The notes: a model not told the origin generated them from the letters alone. A DNA stretch of 24,730 nucleotides from Parasulfuritortus sp037446165 (GCA_037446165.1 JBBIJC010000029.1:1-24730), one strand, 5' to 3'; shown: positions 16,952-24,605, counted from the first letter of the stretch. Made by a program: numbers and translations.

Positions 16952-17793
16952 AGCCACTGGTTGAGCAGTTGACGGCCGGCCAGGGTGACCTCGCCGGCCG
17001 TCAGTCCGACCGGTCCCTGTTGGTGATCAGTGGCCCACTCGCCGGCTGCGCCGTGCAGATGAACGCCGAACACCGCAGCCTGTTCCAAAGTCAATCCCTG
17101 CGCGGCCAGCGCGGCAATCATTCCACTCAAGACATCGCCCATGCCCGGCGCCGCCATGCCCGGATGGCCGGTGTCATTGCGCCAGACCGGGCCGCCGGGG
17201 AAATGAACCAGACTGCCCGCGCCCTTCAGTACCACACCGCAGCGATAGCGTTCGACCAGGGCGCGGAGGGCTGCCGGCCGGTCGTCCTGCACGTCGGCTG
17301 CAGTCAGGCCTAGCAGTCGCGCGGCCTCGCCGGGGTGAGGGGTAAGCACGGTGGGTGAGGGACGGCTGCGGACTGCGTCGGCCAGGCGGGGTTCGGCCGC
17401 AATCAGGTTCAGCGCATCGGCATCCAGCAACAGAGGCATTGCGCTGGCCAGGGCGGTTTCCAACCAGCCATGCGCGGCTGCCGATTGGCCCAGGCCGGGG
17501 CCAACTGCCAGGCAGCCGGGCGGGGTAATGGCGAGCACCCGCTCGGGCGTGGCCAGCATCAGTTCCGGCGCCTCGAAATCGACTGCAATCCGGTCGTCCA
17601 GCAGGCCGCAATAGACCCGTCCGGCGCCCAGCCGCAAGGCGGCGCGACCAGCCAGCAACGCGGCCCCGGCCATGCCCGGCGCGCCGCCCAGGATGCCGAC
17701 GTTGCCGAAGTCGCCCTTGTGGCTGTCCGGGGCGCGGCGGGCGAGCCAGCCGGTGACTTCATTTCGCTTGATCGGGCGGTATGGGATGGGCAT
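16936..17793 (-). CDS. nnrD: ADP-dependent NAD(P)H-hydrate dehydratase (standalone YjeF C-terminal domain)
   Basis: The start at 17793 gives 285 residues (MPIPYRPIKRNEVTGWLARR). Ribokinase-like YjeF_C motifs are clear: HKGDFGNVGILGGAPGMAGAA, VGPGLG, LLLDADALNLI, TPHPGEAARLLG, VVLKGAGS and GHPGMAAPGMGDVLSGMIAAL with the catalytic Asp in the last. Family knowledge: the enzyme repairs hydrated NADH/NADPH. In many bacteria this domain is fused to the NnrE epimerase domain. Here only the dehydratase domain is present, and no epimerase gene is in the window. An upstream in-frame ATG at 17832 would add 13 residues. Neither start has a convincing ribosome-binding site. It is divergent from the receiver-domain gene. 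Confidence 0.92.
   Translation of the reverse strand: MPIPYRPIKRNEVTGWLARRAPDSHKGDFGNVGILGGAPGMAGAALLAGRAALRLGAGRVYCGLLDDRIAVDFEAPELMLATPERVLAITPPGCLAVGPGLGQSAAAHGWLETALASAMPLLLDADALNLIAAEPRLADAVRSRPSPTVLTPHPGEAARLLGLTAADVQDDRPAALRALVERYRCGVVLKGAGSLVHFPGGPVWRNDTGHPGMAAPGMGDVLSGMIAALAAQGLTLEQAAVFGVHLHGAAGEWATDHQQGPVGLTAGEVTLAGRQLLNQWLYGVP
16970..17003. terminator. Strong hairpin just past galU, inside the nnrD 3' coding end
   Basis: TGACGGCCGGC (16970-16980) and GCCGGCCGTCA (16993-17003) are perfect 11-bp inverted repeats around a 12-base loop. The hairpin starts 18 bases after the galU stop. No T tract follows on the plus strand, so it is not a standard intrinsic terminator. It could block or stabilise the 3' end of the galU transcript. 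It also encodes nnrD residues on the minus strand, so a purely coding origin is possible. Confidence 0.4.
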
Positions 17794-17864
17794 GACAAAA
17801 CATTCGAATTTGGTTGAGGCTGGCGTTAGCATAGGGCGCGTTAACCCCGATAGGAAGGCGTTTC

Positions 17865-18155
17865 ATGTCTCTGGATGGCAAACGGTCATTGGCGGAATTG
17901 CGCCTGTTGCTGGTCGAACCCTCCACGCTGCAGGGCAAGATGACCGACTACAACCTGCCCGAGATGGACGACCAGGCCCTGATCGAATACCTCCGCACCA
18001 AGAGCTGGCAGAACTCGGTGCCGGTCATCATGGTGACCAGCGAGACCAACGAAGGTCGTCTGGCCGCAGTCCAGGGCATGGGCGTGGTCGGCGTCTGCGA
18101 CAAACCGTTCGAACCGTCCACGGTCAAGGGGCTGTTGCGCAGTTTGATGGCCTGA
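17865..18155 (+). CDS. Short receiver-domain protein with a missing central segment
   Basis: The ATG at 17865 has AGGAAGG six bases upstream and gives only 96 residues. The first strand of a response-regulator receiver domain (LRLLLVEPSTLQ) is followed at once by GKMTDYNLPEMDD, which is the phospho-acceptor strand and loop (Asp28). The rest of the domain is normal: VPVIMVTSE with Thr58, and CDKPFEPSTVKGLL with Lys80. Compared with CheY, about 35 residues (helix 1, strand 2, helix 2) are absent at the junction near 17930-17942. The first acidic pair is reduced to a Glu in VEP. The gene is first in a four-gene cassette, ending 7 bases before the next start. It may be a degenerate receiver, a deletion allele or an assembly artefact. 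No output domain is present. Confidence 0.75.
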   Translation: MSLDGKRSLAELRLLLVEPSTLQGKMTDYNLPEMDDQALIEYLRTKSWQNSVPVIMVTSETNEGRLAAVQGMGVVGVCDKPFEPSTVKGLLRSLMA

Positions 18156-18162
18156 CCTTACC

Positions 18163-19041
18163 TTGAGCACTCCCCGCTACTACGCGCTGCGCCGCCTCAA
18201 TCCCTACCGGGGCGTGGTCCAGATCATCGATGTCGGCGATGCCGAGGCGCGCAGCCAGGACGGCGTGACCTGGCACCTGCGTGCCGACGATGGCCAGGGC
18301 TGGGTGCGCCCAGTCGGGATCTGGGTCGAGGGCGAGGGCCTGAAGGCCGGTGTCGGCGAGCGCTATCCGGAACTGCTGGCTGCGCTCGCCGGCAAACCGG
18401 CCTTGCCGTTTCCCCTGGCCGACAAGGTCGAACTCTGGCTGCTGGACAGGGAGACCGGCCTGCCGCTGGCCCTGCTCAATGCCAACCTGCCCAGCAAACA
18501 TCATCATGGCCTGCCCGAACTGGAGTGGATGCCGTTCGCACTGACCTATCGCAGTTTTTACTCGCCTGCCCTAGCCGAGCGCACAGGCGACAACCCCAAT
18601 GCGCCGAAACACCGGGATTACGTCGACCGGCAGGTCAACCTGCGTGCCCGGCCCTATGCTGGCGCCCAGTGGTTTCGGCGTCATCCCGACGGCAGCGGCG
18701 AGGGTCTGAGCGGCTATCGGCTGGAATCCGCCTGGCACGGAAGACGGTTGCCGCGTCAGGCGTTTCCGGCCCTGCTGGTGAATGAAAGCTGGAATAACCA
18801 ACTGGAACGGTCGGTTATTTGGGATTATCATTCATGGCTGTCGCCGTTCCTGCTCTGCTGGCCGAGCCTGGATGACGAAGTGCGCGCCCGGCTTGAGTTG
18901 GCAGCCTGTGGCCGGCCCCAATGGCTGGCGCAGATCTATCGTCTGTTGCCCAGGGTGCTCAATCCGCCGGCGTTGCAGGCGGCCCTGGTTGCAGCCCGCC
19001 TGGAGCAGGCTCAAAGCCATACAAACAACGACTTGTTTTAG
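18163..19041 (+). CDS. Conserved-looking protein of unknown function in MoxR/VWA cassette
   Basis: The 292-residue frame starts at TTG 18163 (MSTPRYYALRRLNPYRGVVQ), seven bases after the receiver gene. No strong ribosome-binding site is visible, so translational coupling is possible. The protein is soluble in appearance, with no signal peptide or membrane segment. It is rich in Trp, Tyr and Arg (for example WNNQLERSVIWDYHSWLSPFLLCWPSL) and contains a HHH run at about residue 109. I do not recognise a domain. It ends 8 bases before the ATPase gene. Its place between a receiver and an AAA+/VWA pair suggests an adaptor or substrate-linked role, but that is inference only. Confidence 0.75.
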   Translation: MSTPRYYALRRLNPYRGVVQIIDVGDAEARSQDGVTWHLRADDGQGWVRPVGIWVEGEGLKAGVGERYPELLAALAGKPALPFPLADKVELWLLDRETGLPLALLNANLPSKHHHGLPELEWMPFALTYRSFYSPALAERTGDNPNAPKHRDYVDRQVNLRARPYAGAQWFRRHPDGSGEGLSGYRLESAWHGRRLPRQAFPALLVNESWNNQLERSVIWDYHSWLSPFLLCWPSLDDEVRARLELAACGRPQWLAQIYRLLPRVLNPPALQAALVAARLEQAQSHTNNDLF

Positions 19042-19049
19042 AGAGAACC

Positions 19050-19973
19050 ATGCGCCCATCGCACATCGAAACCATTCTGGACCGGGAATTCCTGAGTTGC
19101 GCCGACGGTCAGCACACCCCCGTGATGCTTTGGGGGCCGCCCGGCGTGGGCAAGTCGCAGATCATTGCGGGCATCGCCAAAAAACACGGCGTGCCGCTGA
19201 TCGATGTCCGCCTGTCCCAGATGGAACCGACCGACCTGCGCGGCATCCCGTTCCGCAAGGGCGAGAATGTCGAGTGGTCGGTGCCGGCCATGCTGCCGAA
19301 TGCGGAACGGCACGGCGACAAGGGCATCCTGTTCCTGGACGAGATCAACGCCGCGCCGCCCACCGTGTCGGCCGCCGCCTATCAGCTCATCCTCGACCGC
19401 AAGCTGGGCGAGTACTCAATACCCGATGGCTGGGCCATCTTCGCCGCCGGCAACCGTCAGGGNNNNNNNNNNNNNNNNNNNNNNNNNNNNNNNNNNNNNN
19501 NNNNNNNNNNNNNNNNNNNNNNNNNNNNNNNNNNNNNNNNNNNNNNNNNNNNNNNNNNNNNNGCGCTGCACAAGTTCGGCGACCGGCCCGATCTGCTTTC
19601 CGATGCCTTGCAAGCCTGCGTCGGCCAGGCCTGCGGCGTGGAACTGAAGGCCTATATTGACAACCTGGAAAATCTGCCCGACATCGACGCCATCCTGAAT
19701 GGCCAGGAAGTGGCCGTGCCGCGTAGCGTGGACCTGCAATACGGCGTCGCGGCGGCGCTGGTGCGCCGGGCGCGGGAGTCGGCGAACGACATGGACAAAC
19801 TGGGCAACGTGCTCAAGTACGCGCGCAATTTCCCGCAGCGGGAGATGGGCGTCATGCTGGTCACCGATCTGCATCGCGCCGTCGGCCAGCCGCTGTTCAA
19901 GGTGCCCGAGTTCGTGGCCTGGGCCAACAGCGTGGCGGAACTGATGCTGTACGATTTCAAGCCGACGGCCTGA
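19050..19973 (+). CDS. MoxR-type AAA+ ATPase, interrupted by an assembly gap
   Basis: The N-terminal part (MRPSHIETILDREFLSCADG) carries Walker A GPPGVGKS at residues 29-36, Walker B LFLDEIN at 94-100 and a sensor-1 Asn in AAGNRQ at 132-137. The sequence then enters the 100-N gap. After it, ALHKFGDRPDLLSDAL continues in frame to the stop at 19973 with a helical C-terminal part. Family knowledge: MoxR ATPases are hexameric remodelling chaperones that work with VWA-domain partners. The next gene, 13 bases downstream, encodes such a partner. The arginine finger and sensor-2 region expected after sensor 1 fall in the gap. The 100-N length is probably a placeholder, so true protein length and frame continuity are unknown. 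Confidence 0.85.
   Translation: MRPSHIETILDREFLSCADGQHTPVMLWGPPGVGKSQIIAGIAKKHGVPLIDVRLSQMEPTDLRGIPFRKGENVEWSVPAMLPNAERHGDKGILFLDEINAAPPTVSAAAYQLILDRKLGEYSIPDGWAIFAAGNRQXXXXXXXXXXXXXXXXXXXXXXXXXXXXXXXXXXALHKFGDRPDLLSDALQACVGQACGVELKAYIDNLENLPDIDAILNGQEVAVPRSVDLQYGVAAALVRRARESANDMDKLGNVLKYARNFPQREMGVMLVTDLHRAVGQPLFKVPEFVAWANSVAELMLYDFKPTA
19463..19562. other. Assembly gap (100 N)
   Basis: Exactly 100 unknown bases interrupt the AAA+ ATPase gene. The round number suggests a scaffolding placeholder of unknown real size rather than a measured gap. Confidence 0.98.
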
Positions 19974-19986
19974 GTGGGGCAGAGGC

Positions 19987-21255
19987 GTGAGAAGCGACCT
20001 CGCCGCGCTTGAAACCAAGCTGGCCGCAGCGCGCACCCGGCTGATCCTGGACAAGCCGTTTCTCGGTTCGCTGGTGATGCACCTGCCGCTCAAGATCGGT
20101 GACGCGAAGTGGTGCAAGACCACGGCCACCGACGCCCGGCATTTCTATTACAACCCCGATTACATCGCCCGCCTGACCCTGGACCAGACCCAGTTCGTGC
20201 TGGCCCACGAAGCCATGCATTGCGCGCTGTCGCACTTCAATCGCCGCAACCACCGCCAGAAACATCGCTGGGACGTGGCCTGCGATTACGCGGTCAACAT
20301 GATCCTCGACGACGAGCGCATGGTCGGGCCGGAACGGGCGCTGATGAGTGCGGCCTATCGGGGGCTGTCGGCCGAGGAGATCTATCCCCTGCTCGATCAG
20401 GATCCGGATGAGGAAACCCTGGATCAGCACCTGTTCGACAACGCGGACTCGCCCGAAGGCAGCGAGGGCGAACCCGAACAGCAGGACAGCGGCAATACTG
20501 GCGACCAGGCCCCGGGCGAGGAGGGTGGCCAGAGCGCAGGCGGCGAGGGCAAGGAGAGTTCGCCGCAAGAGGGTGCGGGAGAGCAGCAGGAAGACCCTCG
20601 GGATGCCCCGCCCACGCCGCCGATGGATCTTGAACAGCTGGACGAGCAGTGGCAGAACCGCCTGGCGGCTGCGGCCCAGGCCGCACGCCAGGCCGGCAAG
20701 ATGTCGCAGTCGATGCTGCGCCTGGTCGACCAGCTGCTGGCGCCGCGCCTGCCCTGGCGCGCCATGCTGGCCCGCTACATGATGAATGCGGCCCGCGACG
20801 ACTACAGTTTTCAGCGCACCTCGCGACGCGAGGGTGAAGCCATGATGCCGCGCCTGTACAGCCAGAGCGTGAAAGTGGTGGTGGCGCTGGATACCAGCGG
20901 TTCGGTGTCGGACCAGGAACTGCGCGAATTTCTGGCCGAGGTGGATGCACTCAAGGCCCAGGTGCGGGCCGAGGTGACCCTGCATGCCTGCGACGACAAG
21001 CTGGCCGAAGGCGGACCATGGAAGTTTGCGATGTGGGAGCCGCTGGAATTGCCCGACGGTATTTCAGGCGGCGGCGGCACCGATTTCAGGCCGGTGTTCG
21101 ACTGGCTGGACCAGGGCCGGATCAGCCCCGATCTGCTGCTCTATTTCACCGATGCCGAGGGCCGGTTCCCCGAACTGGAGCCGGCCTTCCCCGTGGTCTG
21201 GCTGGTCAAGGGCAAGGCCCCGGTGCCATACGGCATACGCATCCAGCTCAACTGA
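19987..21255 (+). CDS. Metallopeptidase-like (DUF2201 type) protein with C-terminal VWA domain
   Basis: The GTG start at 19987, after GGGGCAGAGG, gives 422 residues. The N-terminal domain has LAHEAMHCALSH, an HExxHxxxxH zinc-peptidase signature (His74, Glu75, His78, His83). A low-complexity Glu/Gly/Gln-rich acidic linker spans about residues 135-210. The C-terminal VWA-like domain has an intact MIDAS pattern: DTSGS at 302-306, Thr365 in GGGGTDF and Asp389 in FTDAEG. Family knowledge: DUF2201-type proteins pair with MoxR ATPases, and VWA partners usually recruit the substrate. Whether the HExxH site cleaves protein is unknown. There is no signal peptide, so it should be cytoplasmic. It ends 6 bases from the tail of the FecR gene. 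Confidence 0.85.
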   Translation: MRSDLAALETKLAAARTRLILDKPFLGSLVMHLPLKIGDAKWCKTTATDARHFYYNPDYIARLTLDQTQFVLAHEAMHCALSHFNRRNHRQKHRWDVACDYAVNMILDDERMVGPERALMSAAYRGLSAEEIYPLLDQDPDEETLDQHLFDNADSPEGSEGEPEQQDSGNTGDQAPGEEGGQSAGGEGKESSPQEGAGEQQEDPRDAPPTPPMDLEQLDEQWQNRLAAAAQAARQAGKMSQSMLRLVDQLLAPRLPWRAMLARYMMNAARDDYSFQRTSRREGEAMMPRLYSQSVKVVVALDTSGSVSDQELREFLAEVDALKAQVRAEVTLHACDDKLAEGGPWKFAMWEPLELPDGISGGGGTDFRPVFDWLDQGRISPDLLLYFTDAEGRFPELEPAFPVVWLVKGKAPVPYGIRIQLN

Positions 21256-21261
21256 ACTCGT

Positions 21262-23085
21262 TCACCAGCCGACGATCAGGAATTTGACCGGCTTGCTCTC
21301 GCTGCCGCGCGAGCCATCTTCACCCAGCGCAATGATGCGCAGCCAGTATTGGCCGGGTTCCAGTCTGGGCAGCTCGGTTGAGTTGCCTTTCTGGAGGTGG
21401 TTGAACAGGGACGACTTGAAACCGGGGTCGCGGGAGAACTCAAGTCGGTAGGCAGGGGCATTGCCCAGCCAGGTGATGCCGGTGGTGCTGGCCGAAACCG
21501 CGATGTGAATATCCCTGGGGGTTTCCATGGGCATGAGCAGTGCGTTCGGTTTGCACCAGTCGCCGGTCTGGCCATCGACCTCGATCCCGCGTACCCGCCA
21601 GACATACCGGCCCGGCTTGAGTTTGACGGTGGTCTTGGTGTCGGTCAGGTGTTGCCTGACTTCAGGGCTGGCAAAATCGGCCTTCCGGGCCAGTTCGAAT
21701 TCATAGCTGGCGACCCCGTCGGCGCCTTCCCAGGAAAAGCTGGCCTGGCCGCCGTCCGCATTGGTTTTGGCTACGCCGGCCGGGGCAGCGGGCAGCGGCT
21801 GTACCCGGAACGAACGGACCGGACTCCAGCCGTGGGGGCCTTTTTCATCCACGCTGGCCATGCGCCAGAAATAGGTGCCTGGCTTCAGTTCGACCGTTTC
21901 CTGTACGACGTTGTCCAGTGTCCGTTCGAGGGTGGCGGCCGGTGCAAAATCGGCTGAGGGCGCGATCTGGAGCAGGTAGTGCTGGGCGTTCTGCGCGGCG
22001 GCCCAGGCGAATTTCACGCTTTCCTGATAGGCGCGGCCACCGGCAGCCGGGTCGGACAGTTCGGGTGGCAGTGGGCGGGCATCCAGTTCGAACGGATGGT
22101 CGGCGTTGAGGCCTTCCAGTCCGGCGGCGTCGATGGCCCGGACGCGGAGGAAATAGTGGCCGTCGGGCAGTTTCGTGTCCCATTTGATCTGCGGCATGTC
22201 GCTGGAGCCATCGAGCAGGATATTGCGGAAATCGGCATCCGCGGCGACCTGGGCACGCCACCCCATGGCATTGGCCATCTGGGGCCAGGAGAAGGCCAAG
22301 GGCAGATCGACGGTCCGGTCAGGCACGCCGGTCAGCGCTGGGGCAGGCAGCAAGGGGCGTGGCGGCTCGGGCGGCTTGCCCCATTCGGCGACGGTGCCCT
22401 GGGCCTTGGCGACCAGCACTTCCTGTTTTTCGGCGGCGATGCCGACCACACCCTGCAGCACTTCATTGCGCAGGGTCTTGCCGTCCTCGCTGACGTTGAG
22501 GCGGAACGCCGTGCCGCGCAGCCCGGCCACCGCCACCGGGGTGATGACCCGGAAACCGCCGGCCGGACCGATCTGCTTGCTGGCCCCGGCTTCGAGCCGC
22601 CCGCCTTCGAGATTGAGTTCGGTCGAGACCATGCCGGTCTTGCCATAAGCGGCCAGGCGGCCGAAGCTGAGTTTGGACGAGGCCTGTTCCGACAGCATCG
22701 AGCCATCGGCCAGCCGGAAGCCGGCAAAGCTGTTCGGACCGGTCAGCACGGTCTCGCCGCCGGTGATCTTGTCGCCCTCGACCAGCGGCCGGAACACGCC
22801 CCCTTCGGGCTTGATCCGCACGTTGCCGGTGACATGGGTGACCAGGACCGGGGCCGGTGTGACCTTGAGCAGTTCAACCGGGATGCGGATGCGGGAATTG
22901 GTTGGCAATATTCTGGGATTGGCGATCCGGTTGAGTTTCAGGATCGCAGGCCAGTCAGCGGGGTTCTTCAGGTAGTCGTGGCCGATCTTGATCGGGGTGT
23001 CGCCGGGGTTGGTGAGATAGAGCCAGTCCTCCGCCAGCGCGGCTTGGCTCAGGGCGACCAGGAGAAACAGGGACAGGAACCGCAT
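21262..23085 (-). CDS. Exported LysM-like/FecR-domain protein with four Fn3-like repeats
   Basis: The start at 23085 has AAGGA upstream on the minus strand. The 607-residue product begins with a signal peptide (MRFLSLFLLVALSQAALAE, cleavage near 18). A LysM-like segment follows (about 19-72, with DWLYLTNPGDTPIKIGHDYL and LKLNRI). A FecR domain spans about 78-230 and contains GFRLADGSMLSE and AGLRGTAFRLNV. Four beta-sandwich-like repeats complete the protein. Each holds the motif L.PG.Y..R, starting at residues 306, 400, 489 and 575, a period of about 90. It is probably periplasmic or surface associated. Unlike classic FecR, it lacks an N-terminal cytoplasmic anti-sigma part, and no sigma factor or TonB receptor gene is adjacent. 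Function is unassigned. Confidence 0.87.
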   Translation of the reverse strand: MRFLSLFLLVALSQAALAEDWLYLTNPGDTPIKIGHDYLKNPADWPAILKLNRIANPRILPTNSRIRIPVELLKVTPAPVLVTHVTGNVRIKPEGGVFRPLVEGDKITGGETVLTGPNSFAGFRLADGSMLSEQASSKLSFGRLAAYGKTGMVSTELNLEGGRLEAGASKQIGPAGGFRVITPVAVAGLRGTAFRLNVSEDGKTLRNEVLQGVVGIAAEKQEVLVAKAQGTVAEWGKPPEPPRPLLPAPALTGVPDRTVDLPLAFSWPQMANAMGWRAQVAADADFRNILLDGSSDMPQIKWDTKLPDGHYFLRVRAIDAAGLEGLNADHPFELDARPLPPELSDPAAGGRAYQESVKFAWAAAQNAQHYLLQIAPSADFAPAATLERTLDNVVQETVELKPGTYFWRMASVDEKGPHGWSPVRSFRVQPLPAAPAGVAKTNADGGQASFSWEGADGVASYEFELARKADFASPEVRQHLTDTKTTVKLKPGRYVWRVRGIEVDGQTGDWCKPNALLMPMETPRDIHIAVSASTTGITWLGNAPAYRLEFSRDPGFKSSLFNHLQKGNSTELPRLEPGQYWLRIIALGEDGSRGSESKPVKFLIVGW

Positions 23086-23189
23086 GATCTATCCTTTTCG
23101 GGTATAGCGGGAGGCAGCAGCCTTCCGATATGCTAGTTAAACAGGTGGCCCGACATTGTACGGGCACGAATGGACGAGAGGAGTGGTAT

Positions 23190-24392
23190 ATGCATATCGG
23201 CACCCCGCTGTCGCCATCGGCAACCCGGGTGATGTTGCTGGGCGCTGGCGAACTGGGCAAGGAAGTCATCATCGCGCTGCAAAGGCTGGGGGTCGAGGTA
23301 ATCGCCGTCGACCGTTACGACGACGCACCGGGCCATCAAGTCGCGCATCATACCCAGGTCATCAACATGACCGACGGCAATGTCCTGTCCCGCCTGATCG
23401 AATCCGAGAAGCCGCACATCGTGGTGCCGGAGATCGAGGCCATCGCGACCGAGACCCTGATGCAGTTGGAGAAGGAAGGCTTCTGCACGGTGATTCCCAC
23501 GGCCCGCGCCGCCAACCTCACCATGAACCGTGAAGGTATTCGCCGGCTGGCCGCCGAGACGCTCAAACTGCCGACCTCGCCCTACGCCTTCGCCGATTCC
23601 TTCGAACAATTGCGCCAGTCCGTGGAAGGCGATAACGGCATTGGCTACCCCTGCGTCATCAAGCCGGTGATGTCCTCATCCGGCAAGGGGCAGACCAAGG
23701 TGGACCTCGCCGCCGACCTGCGCGCGGCCTGGGATTACGCCATCGCCGCGGGCCGGGTCAACAAGGGCCGGGTCATCGTCGAAGGGTTCATCGACTTCGA
23801 TTATGAAATCACCCTGCTGACCGTTCGCGCAAAAGGCCCGAACGGCAAGGTCGAGGCGCATTTCTGCGCGCCCATCGGCCATGTCCAGGTCAAGGGCGAT
23901 TACGTCGAAAGCTGGCAGCCCCAGCCCATGTCGACAACCGCGCTGGACAAGGCGCAGGCCATCGCCCAGGCCGTTACCGATGATCTGGGTGGTTTGGGGC
24001 TGTTCGGCGTGGAATGTTTCGTCAAGGGCGAACAAGTCTGGTTCTCCGAGGTCAGCCCGCGCCCGCACGACACCGGCATGGTGACCATGATCAGCCAGCG
24101 TCAGTCGGAATTCGAACTGCACGCCCGCGCCATCCTTGGCCTGCCGGTTGATACCTCGTTGCGCAACCCCGGCGCGTCGGCGGTGATCTACGGCGGGGTG
24201 GAAGGCAAGGGCGTGCGCTTCGAAGGCGTCGATGCCGCGCTGGCCGTGCCCGGCACCGATATTCGCCTGTTCGGCAAGCCCTTGTCCTTCGAGCGCCGGC
24301 GCATGGGCGTGGCCCTGGCCGAGGGCGCCGACATCGCCCAGGCGCGCAGCCGGGCCAAGGAAGCGGCTGGCAAGGTGAAGACACAAGCCTGA
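23190..24392 (+). CDS. purT: Formate-dependent phosphoribosylglycinamide formyltransferase (GAR transformylase 2)
   Basis: The ATG at 23190 has GAGAGGAG upstream at good spacing and gives 400 residues (MHIGTPLSPSATRVMLLGAGELGKEV). The frame remains open to 23130, but that extension has no homology-like content. The protein is an ATP-grasp enzyme close to E. coli PurT throughout: VPEIEAIATETLMQLE, LTMNREGIRRLAAE, VMSSSGKGQTKV, FDYEITLLTV and FSEVSPRPHDTGMVT. Family knowledge: it formylates GAR with formate and ATP, bypassing the folate-dependent PurN, so formate is a usable one-carbon source for purines. It is divergent from the FecR gene across a 104-base gap. Confidence 0.97.
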   Translation: MHIGTPLSPSATRVMLLGAGELGKEVIIALQRLGVEVIAVDRYDDAPGHQVAHHTQVINMTDGNVLSRLIESEKPHIVVPEIEAIATETLMQLEKEGFCTVIPTARAANLTMNREGIRRLAAETLKLPTSPYAFADSFEQLRQSVEGDNGIGYPCVIKPVMSSSGKGQTKVDLAADLRAAWDYAIAAGRVNKGRVIVEGFIDFDYEITLLTVRAKGPNGKVEAHFCAPIGHVQVKGDYVESWQPQPMSTTALDKAQAIAQAVTDDLGGLGLFGVECFVKGEQVWFSEVSPRPHDTGMVTMISQRQSEFELHARAILGLPVDTSLRNPGASAVIYGGVEGKGVRFEGVDAALAVPGTDIRLFGKPLSFERRRMGVALAEGADIAQARSRAKEAAGKVKTQA

Positions 24393-24431
24393 TCTTCGTA
24401 TGCCGTCCCATCTGCGACGGTACGGCACGTC

Positions 24432-24460
24432 TTGCCGCACTGTGACGCGGCTGTCACAAT
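24432..24460 (+). promoter_or_regulatory. Candidate sigma-70 promoter upstream of the right-end element
   Basis: TTGCCG (24432-24437) and CACAAT (24455-24460) are separated by 17 bases, each matching consensus at four of six positions. It would point toward the small gene at 24606, with the inserted element lying between promoter and gene. The match is weak, and overlap with the TGTGAC/GTCACA inverted repeat (24441-24458) allows other readings. Confidence 0.25.
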
Positions 24461-24481
24461 TTCCCGAAACAATACCGACAA

Positions 24482-24590
24482 GGAAACGCTGATTTATTCG
24501 TCATCCCCGCGTAGGCGGGGATCCAGTGCCTTGATTCGACTGGGCTCCCGCCTACGCGGGAGCGACGAAGTCGATTAAATCAGCGTTTCC
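24482..24590. mobile_element. 109-bp MITE-like element with nested hairpins and 4-bp flanking duplication
   Basis: The ends GGAAACGCTGATTTA (24482-24496) and TAAATCAGCGTTTCC (24576-24590) are perfect 15-bp inverted repeats. ACAA flanks both sides (24478-24481 and 24591-24594), consistent with a 4-bp target duplication. Inside are two 30-base arms (24497-24526 and 24540-24569) that are inverted copies of each other, and each contains its own perfect 8-bp hairpin. No coding capacity exists, so movement would need a transposase supplied elsewhere. It belongs to the broad class of CCCGC/GCGGG intergenic repeats. Confidence 0.75.
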
Positions 24591-24605
24591 ACAAGGGAGA
24601 GTGGC

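Noticed and set aside
23130..23189. N-terminal extension of purT by 20 residues
   Set aside because: It has no match to PurT N-termini and would include the GAGAGGAG ribosome-binding site in the coding region.
24441..24458. TGTGAC/GTCACA inverted repeat resembling a CRP site
   Set aside because: The TGTGA and TCACA halves are 8 bases apart rather than the 6 of the CRP consensus, and the position after purT offers no clear target promoter.
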